Positions 6,891 through 13,718 of a DNA stretch of 13,718 nucleotides are shown piece by piece. Each line of letters opens with the position of its first letter. The first letter of the stretch is position 1. Source of the DNA: an uncultured Alphaproteobacteria bacterium (GTDB lineage: Bacteria > Pseudomonadota > Alphaproteobacteria > CAAHEQ01 > UBA3637). The position numbers and the translations under genes are program-made. The stretch is from contig CANREI010000022.1 of NCBI GenBank assembly GCA_947629595.1, forward strand, positions 1-13,718, in the 5' to 3' direction. Below the pieces are notes generated by a model. That model was not told the origin of the DNA, made no database searches, and saw nothing but the letters and a program-made list of their open reading frames with translations.

Positions 6891-7922
6891 ATGGCGGAAA
6901 ATCGTTTAATCACCCCTCAAAAACTTGCCGGTGATGAAGAACTTTATACCGGTTTAAGACCTCAATGCTTTGCCGATTTTGTCGGACAAAAGGCAATTTG
7001 CGATAATTTGCGCGTTTTTGTCGATGCGGCCAGAAATCGGGCAGAAGCGCTTGATCATACGTTATTATTCGGCCCGCCGGGATTGGGTAAAACAACATTG
7101 GCGCAAATTATTGCCAAAGAATTGGGTGTCGGGTTTCGGCCGACATCGGGGCCGATGATTTCCAAAGCCGGTGATTTGGCTGCCATTTTAACGAATTTGG
7201 AACCGCGCGACGTGTTGTTTATTGATGAAATTCATCGGTTGAATCCCACGGTTGAGGAAGTTCTTTATTCGGCCATGGAAGATTTTCAACTCGATATTAT
7301 TATCGGCGAAGGGCCGGCCGCCCGTTCGGTTCGCATTGATTTGCAACCTTTTACGTTGGTCGGTGCCACAACACGTTCGGGCTTATTATCCAATCCGTTG
7401 CGGGATCGATTCGGTATTCCGTTGCGCTTGCAATTTTATGAAACGGAAGATTTGATGAAAATCGTGCATCGCGGCGCCAAATTGCTCAAAATGGATATGC
7501 ATGAAGACGGCGCGCGCGAAATTGCCCGTCGCTCACGGGGAACGCCGCGTATTGCAGGGCGATTATTGCGACGTGTGCGTGATTTTGCGGGGGATAAACC
7601 GGTCGATAAAACGTTGGCGGATATGGCTTTAACGCGGCTGGATGTTGATCAGTTCGGTTTGGATTTAATGGACAGACGTTATTTAACGTGTATTGCTTTA
7701 AAATACGGCGGCGGGCCGGTCGGCGCCGATACATTATGTGCGGCCTTATCCGAGGAACGCGATACCATTGAAGAAATTATCGAGCCGTATTTAATGCAGC
7801 TGGGGCTTGTGATGCGGACCCCGCGAGGGCGCGTGATTTCCGAAGCCGGTTGGAAGCATTTGGGTATGAAATGTCCGGCAGGGCAGGCACAAGGTTCATT
7901 GTTAGATACTTTACAGGAGTAG
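6891..7922 (+). CDS. ruvB: Holliday junction branch-migration DNA helicase RuvB
   Basis: RuvB is the hexameric AAA+ motor that, loaded by RuvA, drives branch migration of Holliday junctions during recombinational repair. The 343 residues match the family length. Visible motifs are the N-terminal LRPQCFADFVGQ, Walker A GPPGLGKTT (61-69), Walker B VLFIDEIH (108-115), the sensor/arginine region GATTRSGLLSNPLRDRFG, and the diagnostic SRGTPRIAGRLLRRVRDFA, followed by the winged-helix domain ending in MRTPRGRVISEAGWKHLG. The ATG at 6891 is preceded by AAAGGA, at a rather long spacing. It heads the operon; ybgC begins 4 bp after its stop, with an AGGAG inside the ruvB end. The usual partners ruvA and ruvC are not upstream: the divergent promoter region is there instead. 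Confidence 0.98.
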   Translation: MAENRLITPQKLAGDEELYTGLRPQCFADFVGQKAICDNLRVFVDAARNRAEALDHTLLFGPPGLGKTTLAQIIAKELGVGFRPTSGPMISKAGDLAAILTNLEPRDVLFIDEIHRLNPTVEEVLYSAMEDFQLDIIIGEGPAARSVRIDLQPFTLVGATTRSGLLSNPLRDRFGIPLRLQFYETEDLMKIVHRGAKLLKMDMHEDGAREIARRSRGTPRIAGRLLRRVRDFAGDKPVDKTLADMALTRLDVDQFGLDLMDRRYLTCIALKYGGGPVGADTLCAALSEERDTIEEIIEPYLMQLGLVMRTPRGRVISEAGWKHLGMKCPAGQAQGSLLDTLQE

Positions 7923-7926
7923 AAAA

Positions 7927-8337
7927 ATGATTAGTCAAATAACTTTGCGGGTCTATTATCAAGACACGGATGCGGGCGGTGTTGTTTATCATTCCAGATA
8001 TTTGGATTTTGCCGAACGCGGACGGGCGGAAATGCTTGTTCAGGAAGGCGTTGACGTTAAATATTTTCTTGAAAAAGATATTTCTTTCGTGTTAAGACAT
8101 GCCGAAGTTGATTATATAAAACCGGCAAAATTAGACGATGTGTTAACGATTCAAACGCGTGTCAAAGAAATAAAAAATGCCAGTATGACATTGGAACAAA
8201 CCTGTTTGAGCGAAGACGGAACGGTTTTGGTTGTTATGCATATTCAATTGGCGTTTATCAATCCGCAGACGTTACGCCCCGTTCGTATGACGCCCGATGT
8301 GAAAGAAATCTTTTTAAAATATGTTGAAGGAGAATAA
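7927..8337 (+). CDS. ybgC: Tol-Pal-associated acyl-CoA thioesterase YbgC
   Basis: A 136-residue hotdog-fold thioesterase of the 4-hydroxybenzoyl-CoA thioesterase type. The signature Y-Y-Q-D-T-D-A-G-G-V-V-Y-H (10-22) contains the catalytic Asp15, followed by SRYLDFAERGRAEML, typical of YbgC. In other bacteria the enzyme hydrolyses acyl-CoA or acyl-ACP thioesters in the cytoplasm and is encoded with tol-pal, possibly linking phospholipid metabolism to envelope constriction. It begins 4 bp after ruvB with AGGAG overlapping the ruvB stop, and tolQ follows after 3 bp, so it is embedded in the operon. All expected conserved residues are present. Confidence 0.95.
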   Translation: MISQITLRVYYQDTDAGGVVYHSRYLDFAERGRAEMLVQEGVDVKYFLEKDISFVLRHAEVDYIKPAKLDDVLTIQTRVKEIKNASMTLEQTCLSEDGTVLVVMHIQLAFINPQTLRPVRMTPDVKEIFLKYVEGE

Positions 8338-8340
8338 GTT

Positions 8341-9039
8341 ATGCAACAAGAAGCTTTGAGATCATCGCTGTCCATGTACACCATGTTCATGGATTCGGAT
8401 ATATTTATGAAACTGTTGATATTAGGGTTGTTATTTGCATCGGTTTGTTGTTGGGCAATTATTTTTGACAAAGCCTTTTTATTTAAGCGTATTCGCTTGG
8501 GAATGAAAGCTTTTGAAGAACAATTTTGGTCCGGCGGTTCGTTGGAAGCCATTTACAATGCCAACGCGCAAAATCCGAGCAATCCCTTGGCGCTTATTTT
8601 TGTAACGGCCATTAAAGAGTTTCGGCGATCGCTGACCGAAAAGAAAAAAGCGGGTTCCAATATTAAAATTCAGGAACGCATTGATAAAGTGATGCAAATT
8701 GCCATTGATCGACAAGTCGATAAAATGGAAACAAAAATGATTTTTTTGGCTTCAACCGGTTCCGTGGCGCCGCTTTTGGGCTTATTCGGAACGGTGTGGG
8801 GCATTATGGACAGTTTTAATGCCATCGGTTTAACGCAAAGCACGAATATTGCGGCTGTTGCCCCGGGTGTGGCCGAAGCTTTGTTTACCACGGCCGTCGG
8901 ATTGATAGCTGCCATTCCGGCCGTGATTGCCTATAACAAATTATCGAATGACATTGACCGCATTTCCCATCGAATGGAAACGTTTTCCGATGAATTAAGC
9001 GCCATTCTTTCGCGACAGATTGATCAGGTGGAAGGATAA
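8341..9039 (+). CDS. tolQ: Tol-Pal system inner-membrane protein TolQ
   Basis: TolQ is the ExbB/MotA-type channel subunit that, with TolR, converts the proton gradient into movement of TolA. The 232 residues match the family. Three membrane segments are apparent at about 21-42, 134-157 and 172-197, separated by a long cytoplasmic loop containing charged helices. The hallmark GLFGTVWGIM (147-156) and PGVAEALFTTAVGL (175-188) are intact, the latter including the threonines thought to line the proton path. The start ATG follows ybgC by 3 bp and has AAGGAG at the end of ybgC. tolR begins 3 bp after its stop, indicating translational coupling and matched stoichiometry. Confidence 0.97.
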   Translation: MQQEALRSSLSMYTMFMDSDIFMKLLILGLLFASVCCWAIIFDKAFLFKRIRLGMKAFEEQFWSGGSLEAIYNANAQNPSNPLALIFVTAIKEFRRSLTEKKKAGSNIKIQERIDKVMQIAIDRQVDKMETKMIFLASTGSVAPLLGLFGTVWGIMDSFNAIGLTQSTNIAAVAPGVAEALFTTAVGLIAAIPAVIAYNKLSNDIDRISHRMETFSDELSAILSRQIDQVEG

Positions 9040-9042
9040 GTT

Positions 9043-9456
9043 ATGGCGCGTTCAATCCGAAAAACAAAAATTCGCTCCGAAGTTAATTTAACGCCCCTGA
9101 TTGACGTGATGACTTCGTTATTGGCTATTTTTATGATTACGGCACCGCTTTTAACATCGGGCATACCGCTGAATTTGCCCAAAGGTGACGGAAAGCAACT
9201 TGAAGGGGAAGATAAAACGTTGGATATCAGCGTTGATTCGCAAGGAAAAATTTATATCGGCACCGATGAAACGGCCTTAAAAGATTTAATTACCAAGGTC
9301 AAAGCCGTTGTGGCGGAAAATCCGGCCATCGGAATGGTAATCAGCGGTGATAAAAATGCCTCTTACGGCACGGTTATTGAAGTGATGGCTTTATTGAGAA
9401 GTGCCGGATTCACACAAGTCGGTTTAAAAACCGATGCTAAAATTATGATGCCTTAA
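9043..9456 (+). CDS. tolR: Tol-Pal system proton-channel protein TolR
   Basis: TolR is the ExbD-family partner of TolQ, with one membrane helix and a periplasmic domain. Its 137 residues fit the family. The N-terminal EVNLTPLIDVMTSLLAIFM carries the essential membrane aspartate as Asp21, followed by ITAPLL and the periplasmic ExbD fold, ending in LRSAGFTQVGLKTDAK, the typical C-terminal segment. AAGGA precedes the ATG. Compared with common versions (LIDVMLVLLIIFM), this helix has Thr-Ser after the aspartate, a mild variation. tolA follows after 17 bp, the longest gap in the operon. Confidence 0.95.
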   Translation: MARSIRKTKIRSEVNLTPLIDVMTSLLAIFMITAPLLTSGIPLNLPKGDGKQLEGEDKTLDISVDSQGKIYIGTDETALKDLITKVKAVVAENPAIGMVISGDKNASYGTVIEVMALLRSAGFTQVGLKTDAKIMMP

Positions 9457-9473
9457 AAGAAACAGAAAACAAC

Positions 9474-10454
9474 ATGACGGGCTTAAATGAACTTTTTGAA
9501 ACAACCACGAGACAGTCTTATTCGTTAGGACTGTCGGTTGCGTTGCATGCCATAGTGGTGTTTTTAATGCTGTTTAATTTTTCGTGGGGCACGAGTGATA
9601 CCGATAAAACACCGCCTGCCATATTGATGGTTGATTTAACAAAGGTACAAATCAGCGACAAAACAAATTTACCGCCGAAAGCGGAAAAGAAAAAGGAAAC
9701 GCCCACACCGGCGGTTCAACCGCAGGAAAAACCCAAGGAGCTGCCGAAAGAAAAGCCTCAAACCAAAACACCCGCCGTTAAGCAGGAAGCGCCGCAAAAG
9801 AAAGAGGAAGTCAAGCCGGCGGAAAAAGCGCCGCCCAAAGAGGCTGCCAAAGTTGTTGAGAAAAAAGAGCCGCCGAAACAAAAACCGAAACCGCAACCCA
9901 AAGAAAAGCCCAAACCGAAACCGCAGCCCAAGCCGCAACCAAAGCCGCAAGCGAAGCCGCAAGTGAAGCCAAAGCCGAAAAACGACTTGCAAAGTTTGTT
10001 GGCATCGGTAGAAAAAGTTAAAAAACCGGCCAATCCCGCACCGCAAGAGGTTGAAGAAGTTGATGAAAATTTAGCGCTTAATGACGGTATTGAGGGGGGA
10101 ACAAGCGGCAGTCGGCTTGAAATTTTAAGCGTTTCGGAAAAAGATTTTATTGCCAATGCTATTCGTCAGCATTGGAATGTGAATGCCGGTGTTGAAAATG
10201 CCGAAAATATGATTGTGGAATTGAGTGTTCTTTTGAACAAAGACGGGGGCGTAAAAGATGTGAAAATATTAAATCAAAAGAATTATCCGGCTTTTCAATC
10301 AATGGCGGAAAGCGCCCGCAGAGCCATATATATTTGTGACGGATTAGGGGAAGAATCGCCTTTTCGGATACTGGCAAAAAAGCACACGAAGAATTATAAT
10401 ACTTGGAAGAAGATACATTTATACATGAACCCGATTAAAGGAGAAGTTTATTAG
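9474..10454 (+). CDS. tolA: Tol-Pal system envelope-spanning protein TolA
   Basis: TolA transmits force from TolQR in the inner membrane to Pal and TolB at the outer membrane. The layout is a short cytoplasmic end, a membrane helix (about 17-38) with the S-x3-H motif S21-VAL-H25 that couples TolA/TonB proteins to their motor, a periplasmic spacer (about 66-192) very rich in Pro, Lys, Glu and Gln, and a globular TolA/TonB-like C-domain (about 222-322) with FIANAIRQHWNVNAG and AFQSMAESARRAIYIC. The spacer contains runs of alternating PK/PQ rather than the long Ala-rich helix of enterobacterial TolA, as is common in alphaproteobacteria. No clear Shine-Dalgarno precedes the ATG (bases before it are AGAAACAGAAAACAAC), unlike the rest of the operon. 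The stop abuts the tolB start codon. Confidence 0.92.
   Translation: MTGLNELFETTTRQSYSLGLSVALHAIVVFLMLFNFSWGTSDTDKTPPAILMVDLTKVQISDKTNLPPKAEKKKETPTPAVQPQEKPKELPKEKPQTKTPAVKQEAPQKKEEVKPAEKAPPKEAAKVVEKKEPPKQKPKPQPKEKPKPKPQPKPQPKPQAKPQVKPKPKNDLQSLLASVEKVKKPANPAPQEVEEVDENLALNDGIEGGTSGSRLEILSVSEKDFIANAIRQHWNVNAGVENAENMIVELSVLLNKDGGVKDVKILNQKNYPAFQSMAESARRAIYICDGLGEESPFRILAKKHTKNYNTWKKIHLYMNPIKGEVY
9871..9981 (+). repeat. Degenerate CCGAAA/CCGCAA hexamer repeat in the tolA spacer
   Basis: A tract of short imperfect tandem units (CCGAAA, CCGCAA, CCCAAG and similar) encodes the alternating Pro-Lys and Pro-Gln stretch at about residues 133-169 of TolA. It is in frame, low in complexity and prone to length variation by slippage. 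Antisense frames over it look like Gly/Phe- or Leu/Arg-rich proteins but are artefacts of this repeat. Confidence 0.75.
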
Positions 10455-11786
10455 ATGAGAAAATCAGGAAAATTATTTTTAATTGCGTTGTCGGTCGTTC
10501 TGTTTGTTTTTTTCGGACAAACGGCCCGAGCAGAATTAACCATTAACGTTACGGGATCACAATCGGAACCGTTGCCTTACGCTATGCCCGATTTAACGGG
10601 AACGAGTTATTCGGAAAACACGTTGGGAGAGGATATAACGGCCGTTGTCACAGCCGATTTGGAGCGTTCGGGGCTTTTTCGGCATATTAATCCCGATGCT
10701 TATATTCAAAAGTTAACCGATACGAATGTGCGGCCGAATTTTGCCGATTGGCAAGCTATCAATGCGCAAGCGCTGATTTACGGTACCGTTCGGGAAACGG
10801 GTGATAAGATAACGGTTTCGTTTCGAATATGGGACGTGTTTGCACAAACACAAATGGAAGCAAAATCATTTACGGCTTCTTCCGAATCGTGGCGGAAAGT
10901 GGCGCACATGATGGCCGATTATATTTATGAACGTTTAACAGGCGAAAAAGGTTATTTTGACACAAAAATCGTGTTTGTTTCGGAGCGGGGCAATCAGCTT
11001 AATCGGGAAAAACGGTTGGCCGTTATGGATCAGGACGGTGAGAATTTTCAATTTTTGACCAACGGCAAAGATTTGGTGTTAACGCCGCGCTTTTCGCCGA
11101 ATATGAAAGAAGTGGCTTATTTTTCGTATCAGGAGGGCAAGCCGAAAGTTTATTTAATGAATATTGCCGATCGGCGTTCATCGTTGGTGGGTAATTTTCC
11201 GGGTATGACGTTTGCTCCGCGCTTTTCGCCGGACGGTACGCATTTAATTATGAGCCTCTCCAATCGCGGAAATGCCGATATTTATACGTATAATTTGAAA
11301 ACAAAAACAAAAATGCGTTTAACGGAACACCCGTCGATTAACACATCGCCGAGTTATTCGCCCGACGGGTCACAAATTGTGTTTAACTCCGACAGAGGCG
11401 GTAATCAGCAGCTTTATATTATGAATGCCGACGGTTCCAATGTGCATCGCATCAGTTTCGGCGAGGGAACGTATGCAACGCCGGTTTGGTCGCCGCGCGG
11501 TGATTATATTGCTTTTACGAAAGTTCGACACGGGGAGTTTCATATCGGTGTCATTAAACCGGACGGTTCGGGCGAAAGATTGATTACAAACGGCTTTTTG
11601 GTTGAATCGCCGAGCTGGGCTCCGAACGGGCGTGTTTTAATGTTCTATCGGCAAAACAAATCCGACAGAAACGGTAACGGCGGTACGGCAAAGTTATATA
11701 CCATTGATATAACGGGTTATAACGAACGACAGGTTAAAACGCCTGCCGATGCTTCCGATCCGGCGTGGTCGCCGTTATTGCATTGA
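10455..11786 (+). CDS. tolB: Tol-Pal system periplasmic beta-propeller protein TolB
   Basis: TolB is the periplasmic partner of Pal and TolA. The 443 residues (E. coli about 430) start with a Sec signal peptide, MRKSGK then a hydrophobic core, with likely cleavage after ARA at residue 26. The N-terminal TolB domain follows (to about 165, including a YGTVRETGDKITVSFRIWD strand). Then comes a six-bladed propeller with the repeated S-P-D-G type motifs: TPRFSPNMKE, APRFSPDGTH, SPSYSPDGSQ, TPVWSPRGDY, SPSWAPNGRV and a final DPAWSPLLH. The ATG directly follows the tolA TAG, with AAGGAG about 11 bp upstream. It is the last gene of the operon; a terminator comes 18 bp after its stop and no pal gene follows. 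Confidence 0.96.
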   Translation: MRKSGKLFLIALSVVLFVFFGQTARAELTINVTGSQSEPLPYAMPDLTGTSYSENTLGEDITAVVTADLERSGLFRHINPDAYIQKLTDTNVRPNFADWQAINAQALIYGTVRETGDKITVSFRIWDVFAQTQMEAKSFTASSESWRKVAHMMADYIYERLTGEKGYFDTKIVFVSERGNQLNREKRLAVMDQDGENFQFLTNGKDLVLTPRFSPNMKEVAYFSYQEGKPKVYLMNIADRRSSLVGNFPGMTFAPRFSPDGTHLIMSLSNRGNADIYTYNLKTKTKMRLTEHPSINTSPSYSPDGSQIVFNSDRGGNQQLYIMNADGSNVHRISFGEGTYATPVWSPRGDYIAFTKVRHGEFHIGVIKPDGSGERLITNGFLVESPSWAPNGRVLMFYRQNKSDRNGNGGTAKLYTIDITGYNERQVKTPADASDPAWSPLLH

Positions 11787-11803
11787 GAGATTGTTTTTTC
11801 AAT

Positions 11804-11831
11804 AAAAAGCGGCTTTTCAGTCGCTTTTTTT
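11804..11831 (+). terminator. Rho-independent terminator after tolB
   Basis: AAAAAGCGGC (11804-11813) pairs with GTCGCTTTTT (11820-11829), with one G-T wobble, around a 6-nt loop. A run of seven T (11825-11831) follows. It is correctly placed to end the ruvB-tolB transcript. Confidence 0.88.
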
Positions 11832-11856
11832 GCAAAAAAAAGAGATTCTTTTTTAT

Positions 11857-11885
11857 TTGACAACCCCTTAAAAATGTGATAAAAT
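11857..11885 (+). promoter_or_regulatory. Sigma-70 promoter of the 302-residue orphan gene
   Basis: TTGACA (11857-11862), exactly 17 bp, then TAAAAT (11880-11885). It lies just after the tolB terminator, so the downstream gene is an independent transcription unit rather than a tail of the tol operon. Confidence 0.82.
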
Positions 11886-11898
11886 ACATACGAACAGC

Positions 11899-11907
11899 AA
11901 GGAGGTG
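11899..11907 (+). promoter_or_regulatory. Near-perfect Shine-Dalgarno of the orphan gene
   Basis: AAGGAGGTG is the strongest ribosome-binding site in the window and lies 5 bp before the ATG at 11913. With the consensus promoter it suggests a well-expressed protein and fixes the start codon. Confidence 0.8.
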
Positions 11908-11912
11908 CCCGC

Positions 11913-12821
11913 ATGGTTGAAAAAACGGAAGAAACAGAAAAACAATTTCGAAACGATTTAAATAACATTGAATCGCTTATTTCATCCAGAACAGTTTCCG
12001 TTCAGCAAATTAACGATGCGTTGAGAATGGCTTTTGCATCGGCTGCCTCTTTGCCGAACGCGGAAAAAGCGCGAATTGTTAAAGAATATAATGTGTTGGC
12101 AGGGTATATTAAAAACAGCATCAACACGGGAAAAAGCGGTAGCGGTGTTATGAGCAGTCGTGGCAACGCTTTACAAAATGATATTACTGATAAAGTCTAT
12201 AATGATCAATATTGTCAGGCATTATTTGAAAAATCTTTAACGGATGTTACGGCTTTAAAAGATGCCATGGAAAACGGATATGATGTGAATAAAGGCTTTT
12301 CCGATAAGGCTTTTAATTCTTTTCATCGGCACAGTCATAAATTTGCCGAAGGCGTTAAAAAAATGGTTGATTTCATTAAAACCGGCACGCCGGAAGAATT
12401 TAACGAGGTTTTTAAGAAGGCAGCGGAAGATTATAAAAATACCATGTCTCATTTTGATGTGCTTGATCAAACCATTACGGGTATGAATACCGAAAACCTT
12501 CTGAAAGAACAAGAAAGAATGAAAGAAGAGCACGAAAAATTAAGACAGCTCGATATGATGATTAAAGGATTGGAAGAAGCCGCCAAAACGGAAACGGATC
12601 CCGTTAAAAAAGAACAAATCTTGAAAGGCATTGAATTGGCATCGGAAGCGCGTCAAAATTTAGGGGTACGCGTAACACGAATTGATATACAAATCAATCA
12701 GCGCTTAAATCCGACAAATGAAAACGAACAGACGGGAAATTCTACGTTACGCAAATGTGGTCAAGAGGTAGAAGAGGAGCAAAATAATCAGGCTCATCAG
12801 GCCTCCGGTCGCGGATATTGA
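11913..12821 (+). CDS. Unknown helical, coiled-coil-containing protein
   Basis: I do not recognise this 302-residue protein. It lacks a signal peptide, lipobox and membrane segment, so it is presumably cytosolic or exported without a cleaved signal. It is charged and predicted to be mostly helical: an N-terminal helical region (about 1-72), a Gly/Ser-rich linker (72-86), a central helical block with the basic/histidine patch FHRHSHKF (137-144), a likely coiled coil (about 192-226, ENLLKEQERMKEEHEKLRQL), and a polar, probably disordered C-terminal tail (about 265-302). It sits where pal would be expected but has no OmpA-like domain. It has its own strong promoter and ribosome-binding site and converges on valS. 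Base composition and codon use look like its neighbours. Role unknown; a secreted effector or structural protein is only speculation. Confidence 0.75.
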   Translation: MVEKTEETEKQFRNDLNNIESLISSRTVSVQQINDALRMAFASAASLPNAEKARIVKEYNVLAGYIKNSINTGKSGSGVMSSRGNALQNDITDKVYNDQYCQALFEKSLTDVTALKDAMENGYDVNKGFSDKAFNSFHRHSHKFAEGVKKMVDFIKTGTPEEFNEVFKKAAEDYKNTMSHFDVLDQTITGMNTENLLKEQERMKEEHEKLRQLDMMIKGLEEAAKTETDPVKKEQILKGIELASEARQNLGVRVTRIDIQINQRLNPTNENEQTGNSTLRKCGQEVEEEQNNQAHQASGRGY

Positions 12822-12916
12822 GTAAAATTAAAGGAAAATCAAGTTTAAAAATACATTTATTCAAAACTTTAATTTATCAATTTAACTTATTAAAAAATAA
12901 AGAAAAATATAAAATA

Positions 12917-12944
12917 AAACCGCCTGATTTTTATCAGGCGGTTT
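12917..12944 (-). terminator. Hairpin terminator between the orphan gene and valS
   Basis: AAACCGCCTGAT (12917-12928) pairs perfectly with ATCAGGCGGTTT (12933-12944) around a TTTT loop. On the minus strand it lies 18 bp past the valS stop and runs into an interrupted T-rich stretch (TTTTATTTTATATTTTT). On the plus strand only three T follow, so it best serves valS but may also stop the orphan-gene transcript. Confidence 0.8.
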
Positions 12945-12962
12945 AAAGCAGTGCTTGAACCC

Positions 12963-13718
12963 TTAGGCTTGCTTTTCATAAACACCGAAAACACAAGTTT
13001 GAATGCTCATTTGTGCGCCGTTTTCAAATGTTAAAGCATTATTTTGAATGTTGGCGGCATTTAAAATATCTTCTCTTGCCTCATTTAAAAGAGTTGCTTC
13101 TTTTTGAGAACACGTCAGCACCAATTTTTCAATCGGCGTTTTCACCGATTTCTTTTCTTCCGCTTTTTGCTTGCGAATGAGGTTAATGGCTTGGGCCGCT
13201 TGTTCATAAACGGCCGGATTTCCGGCTAAATGCGCCAGTTCGTTCACGCTCGGAAAGGCGGCTTTATGAACGGATTGATTTCCTTTTCCCCACGGCCGAC
13301 ATTGCCACACTTCTTCCGTTGTAAAGCTTAAAAACGGCGCGAACAGCCGCATTAACACGTCAATGGCAAGCATCAGCGTTGAAACGGCAGAAGTCGGATT
13401 CTCGCCGTAAGCGCGACCTTTAACCAATTCCAAATAATTATCGCAAAAATCCCAGAAACATTTTTCCGTTACTTCCAAAGCAAAGGCATAATCGTTTGAT
13501 TCAAAAGATTTTTCCGCTGTTTCAATCACTTCTTTCAATGAAGCGATATAAGCTTTATCCAGCGGGTTTGTAATGTTTTTATGATAATCTGCATTTAAAT
13601 CAACACCCGATTTTTCCGTCATCATAAACACAAACTTGGCGGCATTAAATATTTTCATACTTAATTTGCGCCCTTGTTCCATAATTTGCTCTTCAAAGGC
13701 CGTATCAATGCCGAGTTT
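12963..13718 (-). CDS. valS: Valyl-tRNA synthetase, C-terminal part (5' end outside the window)
   Basis: This is the C-terminal 251 residues of a class I tRNA synthetase; the frame is open to the right edge, beginning KLGIDTAFEEQI, so the catalytic Rossmann domain and the KMSKS loop lie outside. The visible part is the helical anticodon-binding domain: GRKLSMKIFNAAKFV, TEKCFWDFCDNYLELVKGRAY and LFAPFLSFTTEEVW are the conserved blocks of valyl (versus leucyl or isoleucyl) enzymes. The protein ends about 60 residues after the KAEEKKSVKTPI segment and lacks the long C-terminal coiled-coil arm of E. coli-type ValRS. The pattern resembles the archaeal-like type 2 ValRS that I recall from Rickettsia. 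The enzyme charges tRNA-Val in the cytosol. Confidence 0.93.
   Translation of the reverse strand, partial: KLGIDTAFEEQIMEQGRKLSMKIFNAAKFVFMMTEKSGVDLNADYHKNITNPLDKAYIASLKEVIETAEKSFESNDYAFALEVTEKCFWDFCDNYLELVKGRAYGENPTSAVSTLMLAIDVLMRLFAPFLSFTTEEVWQCRPWGKGNQSVHKAAFPSVNELAHLAGNPAVYEQAAQAINLIRKQKAEEKKSVKTPIEKLVLTCSQKEATLLNEAREDILNAANIQNNALTFENGAQMSIQTCVFGVYEKQA

Noticed and set aside
9669..10156. Antisense open frames rich in Leu/Arg/Phe or Gly/Phe opposite tolA
   Set aside because: They are the complement of the Pro/Lys repeat of the TolA spacer; the composition follows from the repeat.
11913..12821. Diverged Pal lipoprotein
   Set aside because: There is no signal peptide, lipobox cysteine or OmpA-like peptidoglycan-binding motif in the protein.
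1..13718. tRNA or rRNA genes, CRISPR array, insertion sequence, prophage or known defence system
   Set aside because: No cloverleaf, regularly spaced repeats, transposase, integrase, terminal inverted repeats or defence-family domains could be seen on either strand.

Overview
The window looks like a moderately AT-rich, anaerobic and possibly host-associated alphaproteobacterium. The gene order ruvB-ybgC-tolQ-tolR-tolA-tolB is the usual alphaproteobacterial (more broadly proteobacterial) arrangement. A single-chain pyruvate:ferredoxin oxidoreductase points to anaerobic or fermentative metabolism. The valyl-tRNA synthetase tail resembles the archaeal-like (type 2) enzyme I recall from Rickettsia. 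The ankyrin-repeat gene at the left edge is compatible with host association but does not prove it. The species cannot be named from this sequence.

Layout. On the minus strand, from the left, come the open-ended ankyrin-repeat gene (1-762), nifJ/PFOR (945-4478), and a three-gene operon made of an unknown 160-residue protein, an unknown 356-residue protein with an internal duplication, and a MutT-like Nudix hydrolase (6632 down to 4683). A very AT-rich divergent intergenic region of about 260 bp (6633-6890) separates these from the plus-strand operon ruvB-ybgC-tolQRAB (6891-11786). That operon ends at a clear terminator and is followed by a separately promoted orphan gene of 302 residues (11913-12821). 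The orphan converges on the tail of valS (minus strand, running off the right edge).

Transcription signals are easy to read. Each of the five transcription units whose start lies in the window is preceded by an exact TTGACA -35 box and a near-consensus -10 box at 16-17 bp. Each of the four units whose end is visible and resolvable finishes at a hairpin with a T-run: nifJ, mutT, tolB and, more weakly, valS. No intergenic stretch exceeds 300 bp.

How the genes work together. TolQ, TolR and TolA form the proton-driven inner-membrane motor of the Tol-Pal envelope system, and TolB is its periplasmic partner. YbgC is the acyl-CoA thioesterase normally encoded with them. RuvB is the Holliday-junction branch-migration motor. 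The lipoprotein gene pal, which normally follows tolB, is absent here and is replaced by the orphan gene. PFOR links pyruvate to acetyl-CoA and reduced ferredoxin. The least explained material is the orf160-orf356-mutT operon and the 302-residue orphan.
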